64,000 nucleotides of DNA, taken from Ardenticatenaceae bacterium (GTDB lineage: Bacteria; Chloroflexota; Anaerolineae; Promineifilales; Promineifilaceae). This document shows, piece after piece, positions 24,388 through 31,970 of the stretch. The notes beneath the pieces were generated by a model that did no database searches, was not told the origin of the DNA, and saw only the letters and a program-made list of their open reading frames with translations. The translations under genes were made by a program, and so were the position numbers. The first letter of the stretch is position 1; each line of letters starts with the position of its first letter. Location of the stretch: contig JACKBU010000003.1 of the NCBI GenBank assembly GCA_020634395.1, positions 186,001-250,000 of the forward strand, written 5' to 3'.

Positions 24388-25397
24388 GGCTGCAAAAACG
24401 TGCGAGCGCCAATGTAGATGTCGCGCAGATAGGGGGCTTCTTGCACGTCGTCGATATACACGCCGTTGCGGGAGCGAGATGAGTGAATTGTGCGCCAGCC
24501 GCCCAGGCTGATGCCTACGTGCGAGATGGCTCTATGGCCCCGTTCGCTGCCAAAAAAGAAGAGGTCGCCAGGCTGAAAGGGGGGTTCTACCGGTTTCCCG
24601 GCGTTGAACTGCATGTCGGCGTCGCGGGGGATTTCTACGCCGGCCAGGCGGTGGGTAAGCTGGGCAAAACCGGAGCAATCTATGCCCAGAGCGGTGCTGC
24701 CGCCCCACAGGTAGGGCACACCCATAAAGGTGTGGGCTGTTTCGACGATGGTCTGGCGACGGCCGTCTTCACTTTCAGGCAGCGCGTCTAGCGCACGCAG
24801 GCAGGCTTGTGGCAGCCAGCCACACTTATCATTCGCCAGGCTGAGCTGCGCCCAACTGCCCTCAACGGCCGTTACCGCAACGGCCGTGCCCGCCAACATC
24901 CGCCCCACCAAAGCCGCTTCCGCCTGCGGTTCCGCCCGCAGCAAAGCCACCGGCTCATAAACCACGTGCGTCGCCGGCGGCGGCACAACACCCGTCAGGT
25001 AAGGCCGGTACATCCAGCCCAGGTAGCCGCTCGACTGCCGCACAAACGCCCACGACTCCTGCTCCAGCAAAATCTCCACCTGCCAGCCATGCAAAGCCTG
25101 CGTCATCTGCTCTGCCCGCCAGGACGGTTCGCTGTGCACGCTGGTCATGTTGGTGCCCACAGTCAACACGCGAGGCGGCGTGTGGCTCAAGATCTTTACC
25201 TTGTGGGTATCAAACGCGATGTTGGGAAAACGGGTTGCCAGATCGGCCTTAGCCTCGGCCAGGCTCTCCTCATCCAAGACTGTGCCGGACAAAACACACT
25301 GATTTCGTTCCAGGGCGTCTACGTCTAGCTGGCAGTAATGGATACGGCTGTCGCGTTGTGAAAAATCGGTCAGGGCTGCTTGAATTTCGTCGATCAA
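24384..25397 (-). CDS. SH3b-NlpC/P60 gamma-D-glutamyl endopeptidase (YkfC-like)
   Basis: I start it at TTG 25397-25395, two bases after the epimerase stop and with GGAG 8 bases upstream, giving 337 aa. The ORF to 25505 lies inside the epimerase gene. Two bacterial SH3 domains (~70-150 and ~155-215) precede an NlpC/P60 domain. Its Cys is in GIDCSGFAQLTHRL, its His in HVGISLGG, and a third polar residue in IHSSRSRNGV. The family cleaves gamma-D-Glu-diamino acid bonds of murein peptides. No signal peptide is seen, as in cytoplasmic YkfC. Confidence 0.88.
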   Translation of the reverse strand: MIDEIQAALTDFSQRDSRIHYCQLDVDALERNQCVLSGTVLDEESLAEAKADLATRFPNIAFDTHKVKILSHTPPRVLTVGTNMTSVHSEPSWRAEQMTQALHGWQVEILLEQESWAFVRQSSGYLGWMYRPYLTGVVPPPATHVVYEPVALLRAEPQAEAALVGRMLAGTAVAVTAVEGSWAQLSLANDKCGWLPQACLRALDALPESEDGRRQTIVETAHTFMGVPYLWGGSTALGIDCSGFAQLTHRLAGVEIPRDADMQFNAGKPVEPPFQPGDLFFFGSERGHRAISHVGISLGGWRTIHSSRSRNGVYIDDVQEAPYLRDIYIGARTFLQP

Positions 25398-25398
25398 A

Positions 25399-26442
25399 CT
25401 AATTTTCTCCAGGTTCGCGCCGCACCACCCCGATGCCGGGACGGGTCGGAACGTGTAGGTCCATGGTTTGATTATACCCCACGCCGTCAAAAGGGTCATT
25501 GGCAATCAGCAGCGGGGCATCCAGGTCCAGCCAGTCGGCCAGGCCGCTCAGGTGGGCCATGGCCGTGGTTCCCAGCGACGTTTCGACCATGCAGCCCAGC
25601 ATCACCCGCAGGCCAAGCTCTCTGGCCCGGCGCAGCAGCCGTAAACCAGGCCCCAGGCCGCCCACTTTCATCAGCTTCAGGTTGATGGCCTGCACGCCGG
25701 CCGCCGCCAGCGCTTCCACGTTGGCCAGGGTCTGCACAGACTCATCGGCCACCACGGGGATGGCGGTATGGGCCTGCACGTACCCCATGCCTTCGATGTC
25801 CGCTTTGGCGGTGGGCTGTTCGATGAGTTCCAGGTCGTACTTCTCCAGCGCGGCGACGTGGCGCACGGCCTCTTCCGGTTCCCAACCGGCGTTGGCGTCG
25901 ATGCGCAAACGGCCGTCGGGCCGCGCCGCGCGCACAGCCGCAATGCAGGCTTCATCATCGGGGCCGCCCAGTTTTACTTTGATGACCGGACAGTGGGCCA
26001 TCTGGCGGGCCAGGGCCGCCATTTTCTCTGGCTCATCCAGGCTGATGGTGAAGGACGTGGGCATGGGCTGCGGGCGCGGCAGGTCTAAAAGCTGGTATAA
26101 CGGCCGTCCGCGCAGCTTACCAATCCGGTCGTGCAGGGCCAGGTCCAGGGCAGCCCGCGCCGGAGCCGGACCTGCCTCGCCCACCCAGGCGGCAATACCG
26201 GCCACGTCATCGGGGAACGGACGGGCAGATTGGGCGGCGGCGCGCCAGACGGCCGTCATAGCCTCATCGCTAATGCCATAATAGGAGGGGATTGTGCCTT
26301 CGCCCCAACCGGCGTCATGGGCCAGCCGCAGCCAGAACGCCTGGCGCGTCTCGCTGACGCCATACGAAATTCGGAAAGGGTTACGCAGTTTCAGGGTAAT
26401 GGCTTCCCAGGTCAGACGGGGGAACTCAAGTGTGTCAGTCAT
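25399..26442 (-). CDS. L-Ala-D/L-Glu (dipeptide) epimerase, enolase superfamily
   Basis: This 347-aa protein has the N-terminal capping domain (TWEAITLKLRNPFRISYG) and the TIM barrel. The catalytic features are KVKLGG (Lys of KxK), DANAGW, ELIEQP, VADESV and NLKLMKVGG. It ends within two bases of the NlpC/P60 start. The epimerase plus endopeptidase pair is the YkfBC type of muropeptide recycling: the peptidase releases L-Ala-Glu dipeptide and the epimerase converts it. Confidence 0.92.
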   Translation of the reverse strand: MTDTLEFPRLTWEAITLKLRNPFRISYGVSETRQAFWLRLAHDAGWGEGTIPSYYGISDEAMTAVWRAAAQSARPFPDDVAGIAAWVGEAGPAPARAALDLALHDRIGKLRGRPLYQLLDLPRPQPMPTSFTISLDEPEKMAALARQMAHCPVIKVKLGGPDDEACIAAVRAARPDGRLRIDANAGWEPEEAVRHVAALEKYDLELIEQPTAKADIEGMGYVQAHTAIPVVADESVQTLANVEALAAAGVQAINLKLMKVGGLGPGLRLLRRARELGLRVMLGCMVETSLGTTAMAHLSGLADWLDLDAPLLIANDPFDGVGYNQTMDLHVPTRPGIGVVRREPGEN

Positions 26443-26490
26443 AGCCTAAGTATAATCGCAACCCCCGGCGGCGGCGACTTATCAATGAGC

Positions 26491-26684
26491 CTCAGGAACG
26501 GCGCAACGAGTCTTAGGAACAACTAAACAAGCCATAGGAACGGTTCAACAAGCCTTAGGAACAACTGAACAAGCCATAGGAACGGTTCAACGAGCCTTAG
26601 GAACAACTGAACAAGCCTTAGGAATGACTAAACGAGTGCGAGGAACGACGGAACGAGTGTTAGGAACGACGGAACGAGCCTAAG
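26491..26684. repeat. 21-bp tandem array (AGGAAC...), nine in-phase copies
   Basis: The word AGGAA(C/T) recurs at 26494, 26515, 26536, 26557, 26578, 26599, 26620, 26641 and 26662, exactly 21 bases apart. A tenth, degraded copy is at 26683. Odd and even units differ (AACTGAACAAGCCTTAGG against GGTTCAACAAGCCATAGG), so there is a 42-bp higher order. It fills the gap between the metacaspase stop and the epimerase start; no gene is present there. Confidence 0.9.
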
Positions 26685-26756
26685 CAGCCACTCAACGACA
26701 TTTTTTGGCCTACTCTTCCAGGCGATCACCGGTTTTCTGGCAAACCGGGGTCGATC

Positions 26757-28454
26757 CTACCACTCTTTGCGCACCGGAAAGGTCTGGCAGTAAAAAGCCG
26801 CGCCATCTGTATCCACCATGCAAAATTCGACGCCGGTGCTGGTGTACGGCGCGCTGCCCGTGCGGCTAAAGGCCACGATACGCAGGCCCAGCCCCAAATC
26901 ATCCCCATTCAGGTAGCTGGGCTGCACCTGGTCGGTCTCCGGCAGCAGGCGGGCGCGCAGATAAGCTTCCTCGCCGCGCGTGCCCACGTAGACGTGGTAA
27001 ACCTGAGCGATGAGCGTTGACCCTGTATCCTGCGTGGCAAAATCGTAAAACTCGTTCACCGGGGCGGGGATGGTGGCAGCAATGGGCAGAGTGGGCCCCA
27101 CGGCCGTATCATCCGGGCGCACCACGTCGGTGTAAATCCAGCCGGTCGTGTCATCTGGCAAAATAACGTTGTACCAGGTGGCGTCGCTGTTGCGGGCCAC
27201 GGCCGTTACCCCGGTGCCCTGCAGCGGGAAGGCGATGATCTTGTAATTGACACCCGGACCGGCGCGCAAAAAGGCCGCCTCGGCCGTGATTTGCATCGGG
27301 ATAGGCGTCGTCGTGGCCGTAGGCGTGGGCGTTACCGTAGCCGTAGCCGACGGCGACGGCGTTGCCGAAGGCGATGGCGTCAGCGATGGTGTAGGCGATG
27401 GCGCCGGGGAGGCGGTGGAAGTGGGTGTCTGTACGGCCGTCGGCGCCGCTGTGGCAGCCTGAGTCGTGGGGCTGACCGGCACGGCCGTTGCCGTGGACGG
27501 GTCCATCACCGCCGATTGTTCGCTGGCAGGGCTGGGACTGGGGGAAAGCTGTGGTTGGGGCACGGCCGTAGCGGCCGCCGCCAGCGCTGCGCCGGGCGGC
27601 GTTGCGCCGGGCGCAGCGGCCCACCCGCCGCGCAGCGCATATCCCCCGCCCACAAGCAGCAGCAGCAAAATCAGCAGCCCGACTATCAGAATGCTGCGCC
27701 GATTGGCCGGGGGCGGCGCGTCGGCGGGGGGCGCGGCCAGGAGCGGCGCGACGCGTTTGGCGCGGGAAACGGCCGTGACCACCCAGGCATCGTGCATCGA
27801 GTCGCCCCACTTTTCCCACAGCGCCGCCGCCTCGTTCTGGGCTGCAGCCTGGGCATAGGCGAACCACTCGCCAACGGTCAAACGGCCGTCCCGGTCGCTG
27901 TCGGCGGCGAAACCGCGCAGGCCCTCTGTGAGGGCGGCCGTGAAATTGGCCTGCTGCACGGCCGTCTGCGCCGCCACCAAGACGACGCGATTTGGCCCGC
28001 CGAAGGCGTGTCCCACCCGCCGCGGCGCGTCCACCTCCGGCTCGCCGTCCAACCGGCTGTGCAGGCAGTCAACAATAAGCAGCTGCCGGGCAGCACACTG
28101 GTTCAGCCGCCGCCGCACAAAGTCGGCCTGCACGGTCGTGGCGTCCAGATAGGGCTCGGTAAAAGCGTCGGCAGCGGCCAGAAAGGCATCGCTGCTGTCG
28201 AACAGGCAGTGCCCGGCAAAGTAGAGCAAAATCAGGTCGTCGGCCGTAAAGGATTGTTCCAGAAAGGCGGCGATGGCCAGTTGTAGATCGACGGCCGTTT
28301 TGTCCAGCAGCACGTGGACATGATCGAAACGGCCGTGCTGCGGGTCGCGCAGCACTTCGGCCAGAGCGGTCACCTCATCGCCGCCGTGGGGGACAGACAG
28401 GCGATCATCGTGGTACTGCGTGTGGCCGATCAGAAGCGCTAATCGTTGGGACAT
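26757..28454 (-). CDS. membrane-anchored metacaspase (peptidase C14) with SH3 domain
   Basis: In this 565-aa protein residues 1-230 form a caspase-like fold, with catalytic His82 in LLYFAGHC and Cys130 in LLIVDCLHS. A helix at ~247-268 (SILIVGLLILLLLLVGGGYAL) is a TM anchor. Residues ~285-375 are a Pro/Thr/Ser-rich linker with PSPTPSLTPSPS-type repeats. A bacterial SH3 domain (AAFLRAGPGVNYKIIAFP) and a beta-rich C-terminus follow. Orientation would put the caspase inside and the SH3 outside. FAGHC in place of the commoner FAGHG is noted. Confidence 0.87.
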   Translation of the reverse strand: MSQRLALLIGHTQYHDDRLSVPHGGDEVTALAEVLRDPQHGRFDHVHVLLDKTAVDLQLAIAAFLEQSFTADDLILLYFAGHCLFDSSDAFLAAADAFTEPYLDATTVQADFVRRRLNQCAARQLLIVDCLHSRLDGEPEVDAPRRVGHAFGGPNRVVLVAAQTAVQQANFTAALTEGLRGFAADSDRDGRLTVGEWFAYAQAAAQNEAAALWEKWGDSMHDAWVVTAVSRAKRVAPLLAAPPADAPPPANRRSILIVGLLILLLLLVGGGYALRGGWAAAPGATPPGAALAAAATAVPQPQLSPSPSPASEQSAVMDPSTATAVPVSPTTQAATAAPTAVQTPTSTASPAPSPTPSLTPSPSATPSPSATATVTPTPTATTTPIPMQITAEAAFLRAGPGVNYKIIAFPLQGTGVTAVARNSDATWYNVILPDDTTGWIYTDVVRPDDTAVGPTLPIAATIPAPVNEFYDFATQDTGSTLIAQVYHVYVGTRGEEAYLRARLLPETDQVQPSYLNGDDLGLGLRIVAFSRTGSAPYTSTGVEFCMVDTDGAAFYCQTFPVRKEW

Positions 28455-28502
28455 GCCGATATTTTACTGAACTTTGCCCAAACCGTTAAATGGGAACATT
28501 AA

Positions 28503-28534
28503 GACCTGACAGGTTTAAGGAAACCTCTCAGGTC
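28503..28534. terminator. hairpin GACCTGA/TCAGGTC with inner AGGTTT/AAACCT
   Basis: The nested inverted repeat between the zinc-ribbon gene stop (28541, minus strand) and the metacaspase start could terminate the zinc-ribbon transcript. It lacks a clean T tract on the minus strand, so it may be just another spacer word family. Confidence 0.45.
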
Positions 28535-28540
28535 TGCCGC

Positions 28541-29635
28541 TCATGTGATGGGCAGCGATTTCTGCTGCCTGTTCATCAGCCAGGCCAGGAGCAGGGGCAA
28601 AACGGCCGTGATCCCCACCCCCAGCGCCAGTACAAAAGTGATCAACGCCGGCAGCAGTACGTCCGGTTGAAAATACCCTGCGGCCGCCAGAACCAGACTC
28701 AGCACAAACAAAACAGCGGCGATCACGGCAATACCCAGCGCCCAGCGGCGCGCCTTCTTCATCGACGCACGCCGCTCGCCGCGCAGGCTGCCCGTCTGCC
28801 CATGGATAAATACCCGGCGCACTGCGCCTTCATCGTCGCGGTAATAGGTGGTGTAAAGGGGCAGCAAAAGCTGCGTCCAATTCTGCCCGGCAAACTGCAC
28901 CGACCAGCGGAACTGGCGAATGTGGTCGGCAGCCGCGGCCTGGCGGCACTCTTCGGCGGCGCGGCTTTTGATAGCTTCCTGGGCTTCCGGCCAGGCGTCG
29001 GCCGTGGGGCGGTTGGGCAGGCGGACGATGGCCTTACCCAGAGCCTGTGGCTGGTAGGCGACGGCTTCCTGGCGGCGGAACTTACCCAACGTCTGCTCCA
29101 GCTGGGCATGCTGCTCCAGCGCCGGAGCCGTTTCGTTTTCGTAGCGGCGCTGCAGCGTGCCCAGGCGCGGCTCCCAGCGGATTTTGGTCTCCTCGATTTT
29201 TTGGGTGCGCCACTGGCCGTTATGAAACTGCTCGCGGTGGCTGACAACCTGATAGTCGAACCCGGCTTCGGCCTGCCACTGAGCCTGAGCGTCCGCATCT
29301 ATCAGCCACATGGGCAAGAAGAGCGGGCGGAGACGGCCGTGTAAATTTTGGGGCGTCAGGTCGGCCGGCGCAAAACGGGTGGATTGGGCAAAGCGGGCCA
29401 GAGTTTGCGGCAGTTGGGCAGCGTTGGCGCTGAAGGGAACCAGCAGCTCCGGGGGATTCTCCGCCTGGGGCGGCACGCTTTCTGCACCCAGCAGCGTCAG
29501 ATTCGCCTGCCCGCAAAAAGGACAGGGAACGGCCGTTTCGCCGCTTTCAGGCAGTAAAAAAACGCCGTCACACTGTGGACAGTTGGCCAGCGCGGAGGGC
29601 CGGCCCCAGGTTGCTTCATCAAGAAAGGCTGCCAT
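28541..29635 (-). CDS. zinc-ribbon membrane protein, paralogue B
   Basis: This 364-aa protein opens with two CxxC pairs (NCPQCDGVFLLP and PCPFCGQANLTLLG), forming one zinc ribbon. A soluble middle domain follows, with PMWLIDADAQAQWQAEAGFDY and LLLPLYTTYYRDDEG. Two TM helices lie at the C-terminus. It is clearly related to the upstream protein at 29650-30930, having the same domain order and the same LLLPLY.TYYR segment. The pair probably works as a membrane complex; the function is unknown. Confidence 0.8.
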   Translation of the reverse strand: MAAFLDEATWGRPSALANCPQCDGVFLLPESGETAVPCPFCGQANLTLLGAESVPPQAENPPELLVPFSANAAQLPQTLARFAQSTRFAPADLTPQNLHGRLRPLFLPMWLIDADAQAQWQAEAGFDYQVVSHREQFHNGQWRTQKIEETKIRWEPRLGTLQRRYENETAPALEQHAQLEQTLGKFRRQEAVAYQPQALGKAIVRLPNRPTADAWPEAQEAIKSRAAEECRQAAAADHIRQFRWSVQFAGQNWTQLLLPLYTTYYRDDEGAVRRVFIHGQTGSLRGERRASMKKARRWALGIAVIAAVLFVLSLVLAAAGYFQPDVLLPALITFVLALGVGITAVLPLLLAWLMNRQQKSLPIT

Positions 29636-29649
29636 TTGTTCGTTGCTGG

Positions 29650-30930
29650 TTATATGTTGTCCATACCGGCGGCGTGGCTGACGGTAACGATAGCCACAAC
29701 GAGGCCAATCACAAACGCCACGACCGCGGCAATAGCCGCCAGTCCGCCGTAACCTTCCCCGACCGCCAGATAGAGCAGCAGAAAAGCCACCAGCCCCAGG
29801 ATGAGAGCCGGGGCCAGCATTCCGCCCACCGCCAAAAGCACTTTTTTCCAGGCCACGGGGCGCTGCCCGGCGATGACGGCCGTCTGGCCGTTAATCATCA
29901 CCTGATAGGGCTGGCCGTTGTAGCGGTAGGTAGCCAGGTACAACGGCAGCAAAATGTAGCGCCAGTTTTCGTCGGCGAAGGAGAGATTCATACTGAAATT
30001 GCGTATGCGCTGCGAGGTGGCCTGAGCCTGGCACGCTTTTTTGGTCCGTTCGCGCATGGTCTGACGGCCGTTTTCCCACGCTTCCTCCAACCCCACTTCA
30101 TACGCCTGGGCCTGCATCCCGGCCAAAAAGCTGGCGTCGTAGGGGACCAGGGCGCGCAGATCGTACTTCTGCACTTTATGCAGCAAAAGCTGGCTGAGGT
30201 GCTGGCTGCCATCCACCAGCAGGTCGTCAAAGTCCACCCCGGCCCGGCCCGATTCCCAGCGCCATTCAGTGACGGTCTCGGTTTCCCAACGGCCGCTGCG
30301 GAATACCCGTTTTTGCCGCGTGTGGGCTACTTCGGCGCGCCAATCGGCCTGGGTCGTGGCGTCGAAAGTCCAGTAGGGAATGTAGATGGGCGCAAATTCG
30401 GCCGTGCGCGCCAGCCGTTTCAGATCAGAGGGCAGCATCCAGCTGTTGGTGAGCCAGACGGCCGTCTTCTCGCGGCAAGTATCGGCCGTCACGCTAAAAG
30501 GCACCAGGAAACGCGGCCGCAGCACATCTTGCGGCGCTTTGGCCTGGATCACCTGGTTAGAGCCGCAAAACGGGCAGGTCGTCGTGAGCGAATCGGTGGA
30601 CAGCGTCAGGCGGGCGGCGCAGCGTTCGCAAACCAGCTCCTTGCGCTCCACGCCCCAGCCCTGGGCAGCGCGGTCCATCGTTTCCACAGTAAACTCGAAC
30701 GCCGCTGCGCCTTTGCCCACCACTTCCTGGCGGGGCGGCTCGTAGTAGCCGCAAAACGTACAGGTCAGGCCGCCATTTTCGGCGCTGTAAGCGGTTACGC
30801 CGTCACACTGCGGGCAGTGAAAATCGACCACTGCCTGGTGGGTTTCAGCCGGTGGGCGGGGCATGTAGACATCAATGCCCGGCACAGCGGAGGAGGTACG
30901 AACAAAATCAGGGGGTGGAAAGGCCGTCAT
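29650..30930 (-). CDS. zinc-ribbon membrane protein, paralogue A
   Basis: I start it at MTAFPPPDFVRTSSAVPG (426 aa); the ORF extends ten residues further without support. It has two zinc ribbons: CPQCDGVTAYSAENGGLTCTFC, and CERCAARLTLSTDSL with CPFCGSNQVI. The middle domain has PYWTFDATTQADWRAEVAHT, followed by RYILLPLYLATYRYNGQPY and two C-terminal TM helices. The segments shared with 28541-29635 show a tandem duplication, with one zinc ribbon fewer in the downstream copy. It is divergent from the pseudouridine synthase gene. Confidence 0.8.
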   Translation of the reverse strand: MTAFPPPDFVRTSSAVPGIDVYMPRPPAETHQAVVDFHCPQCDGVTAYSAENGGLTCTFCGYYEPPRQEVVGKGAAAFEFTVETMDRAAQGWGVERKELVCERCAARLTLSTDSLTTTCPFCGSNQVIQAKAPQDVLRPRFLVPFSVTADTCREKTAVWLTNSWMLPSDLKRLARTAEFAPIYIPYWTFDATTQADWRAEVAHTRQKRVFRSGRWETETVTEWRWESGRAGVDFDDLLVDGSQHLSQLLLHKVQKYDLRALVPYDASFLAGMQAQAYEVGLEEAWENGRQTMRERTKKACQAQATSQRIRNFSMNLSFADENWRYILLPLYLATYRYNGQPYQVMINGQTAVIAGQRPVAWKKVLLAVGGMLAPALILGLVAFLLLYLAVGEGYGGLAAIAAVVAFVIGLVVAIVTVSHAAGMDNI

Positions 30931-30970
30931 ACTGGCTAATTTTACCAAAAAACGATACAAATCTCCCGCT

Positions 30971-31915
30971 ATGTTGGTCTCGTCTAAAGTTCCCGGCGGC
31001 TTTGGCCCGGCGCCTATTGCCGCTTATCTGGCGGCGCGGTTTACGTATTTGTCGCGGGAGGAATGGGAAGACCTCGTGGGCGACGGCCGTATCACCGCCA
31101 ACGGCGCAGCGGCCAGCCTGGCAACCCAGGTTTCGGCCGGCGACGAGGTGGCCTGCGACCTGCCTGATTTTGCGCCGCCAGCCGTTAACCTGAACGTTGG
31201 CCTCCTCTACGAAGATGAATGGCTGCTGGCGGTCAATAAACCGCCCGGCCTGCGCGTGCACAGTCAGGGGCGCTTTGTCACCGCCAACCTGATCTACCAC
31301 CTGCGCCACCAGCATCAACCGCCCTACCCCGAAGCCCATCTGGCCCACCGCCTGGACGCGGATACGTCTGGAGTGGTGGTGCTGGCGCGTGATAAAGAGA
31401 CACTGGCGGCGCTGGCCCGCCAGTTTGAGCGCGGGGAAGTGCATAAAACATACCTGGCTCTGGTACACGGCGTGCCCGCCGCCGCCACAGGGAAAATTGA
31501 TCTGCCGATTGGCAAGATAAAAGGCGGGGAAGTAACGCGTTATGGCGTGATGGCGAATGGGAAAACGGCCGTCACCTATTACCGCCTGCTGCAACAATTT
31601 GGGCAGGCCTATGCCATGCTGGAGCTGCGCCCGGCGCACGGCCGTACCCACCAACTACGCGTGCACTGCACGGCCGTCGGCCATCCCATCGTCGGGGATG
31701 CCCTGTACACGATGGACGAGGCAGATTATCTGGCCTGGCGGCGCGAAGGCCGCCATCAGGGAGAAATGGATTTGATCCCCCGGCAGGCTTTACACTGTGC
31801 GCGGTTGGAATTGGACCATCCAAGACGGGGAACGGCCGTTGCCTTCACGGCGCTATTGCCCGCAGACATAGAAGAACTGCTGGCAAAGCTGCCCGATATA
31901 GCAAAAAAGGAGTGA
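30971..31915 (+). CDS. RluA/RluD-family pseudouridine synthase
   Basis: From MLVSSKVPGGFGPAPIAA it is 314 aa. A short S4-like N-terminal region is followed by the catalytic domain. The catalytic Asp lies in AHRLDADTSGVVVLAR, and KTYLALVHG, LELRPAHGRTHQLRVHC and GHPIVGDALY are the other family motifs. The substrate (23S rRNA or tRNA) cannot be told. The upstream extension overlaps the divergent zinc-ribbon gene and is rejected. Confidence 0.92.
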   Translation: MLVSSKVPGGFGPAPIAAYLAARFTYLSREEWEDLVGDGRITANGAAASLATQVSAGDEVACDLPDFAPPAVNLNVGLLYEDEWLLAVNKPPGLRVHSQGRFVTANLIYHLRHQHQPPYPEAHLAHRLDADTSGVVVLARDKETLAALARQFERGEVHKTYLALVHGVPAAATGKIDLPIGKIKGGEVTRYGVMANGKTAVTYYRLLQQFGQAYAMLELRPAHGRTHQLRVHCTAVGHPIVGDALYTMDEADYLAWRREGRHQGEMDLIPRQALHCARLELDHPRRGTAVAFTALLPADIEELLAKLPDIAKKE

Positions 31916-31950
31916 AGCCGGCAGGTCGACCCCTCAACCTGCCGGGCTTC
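31914..31950. terminator. terminator hairpin between convergent genes
   Basis: GAAGCCGGCAGGT pairs with ACCTGCCGGGCTTC with one bulge, overlapping the pseudouridine synthase stop and facing the end of the 868-aa gene. It could serve both strands. There is no long T tract. Confidence 0.55.
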
Positions 31951-31970
31951 TCAAGGAGGAAATGAGACCT

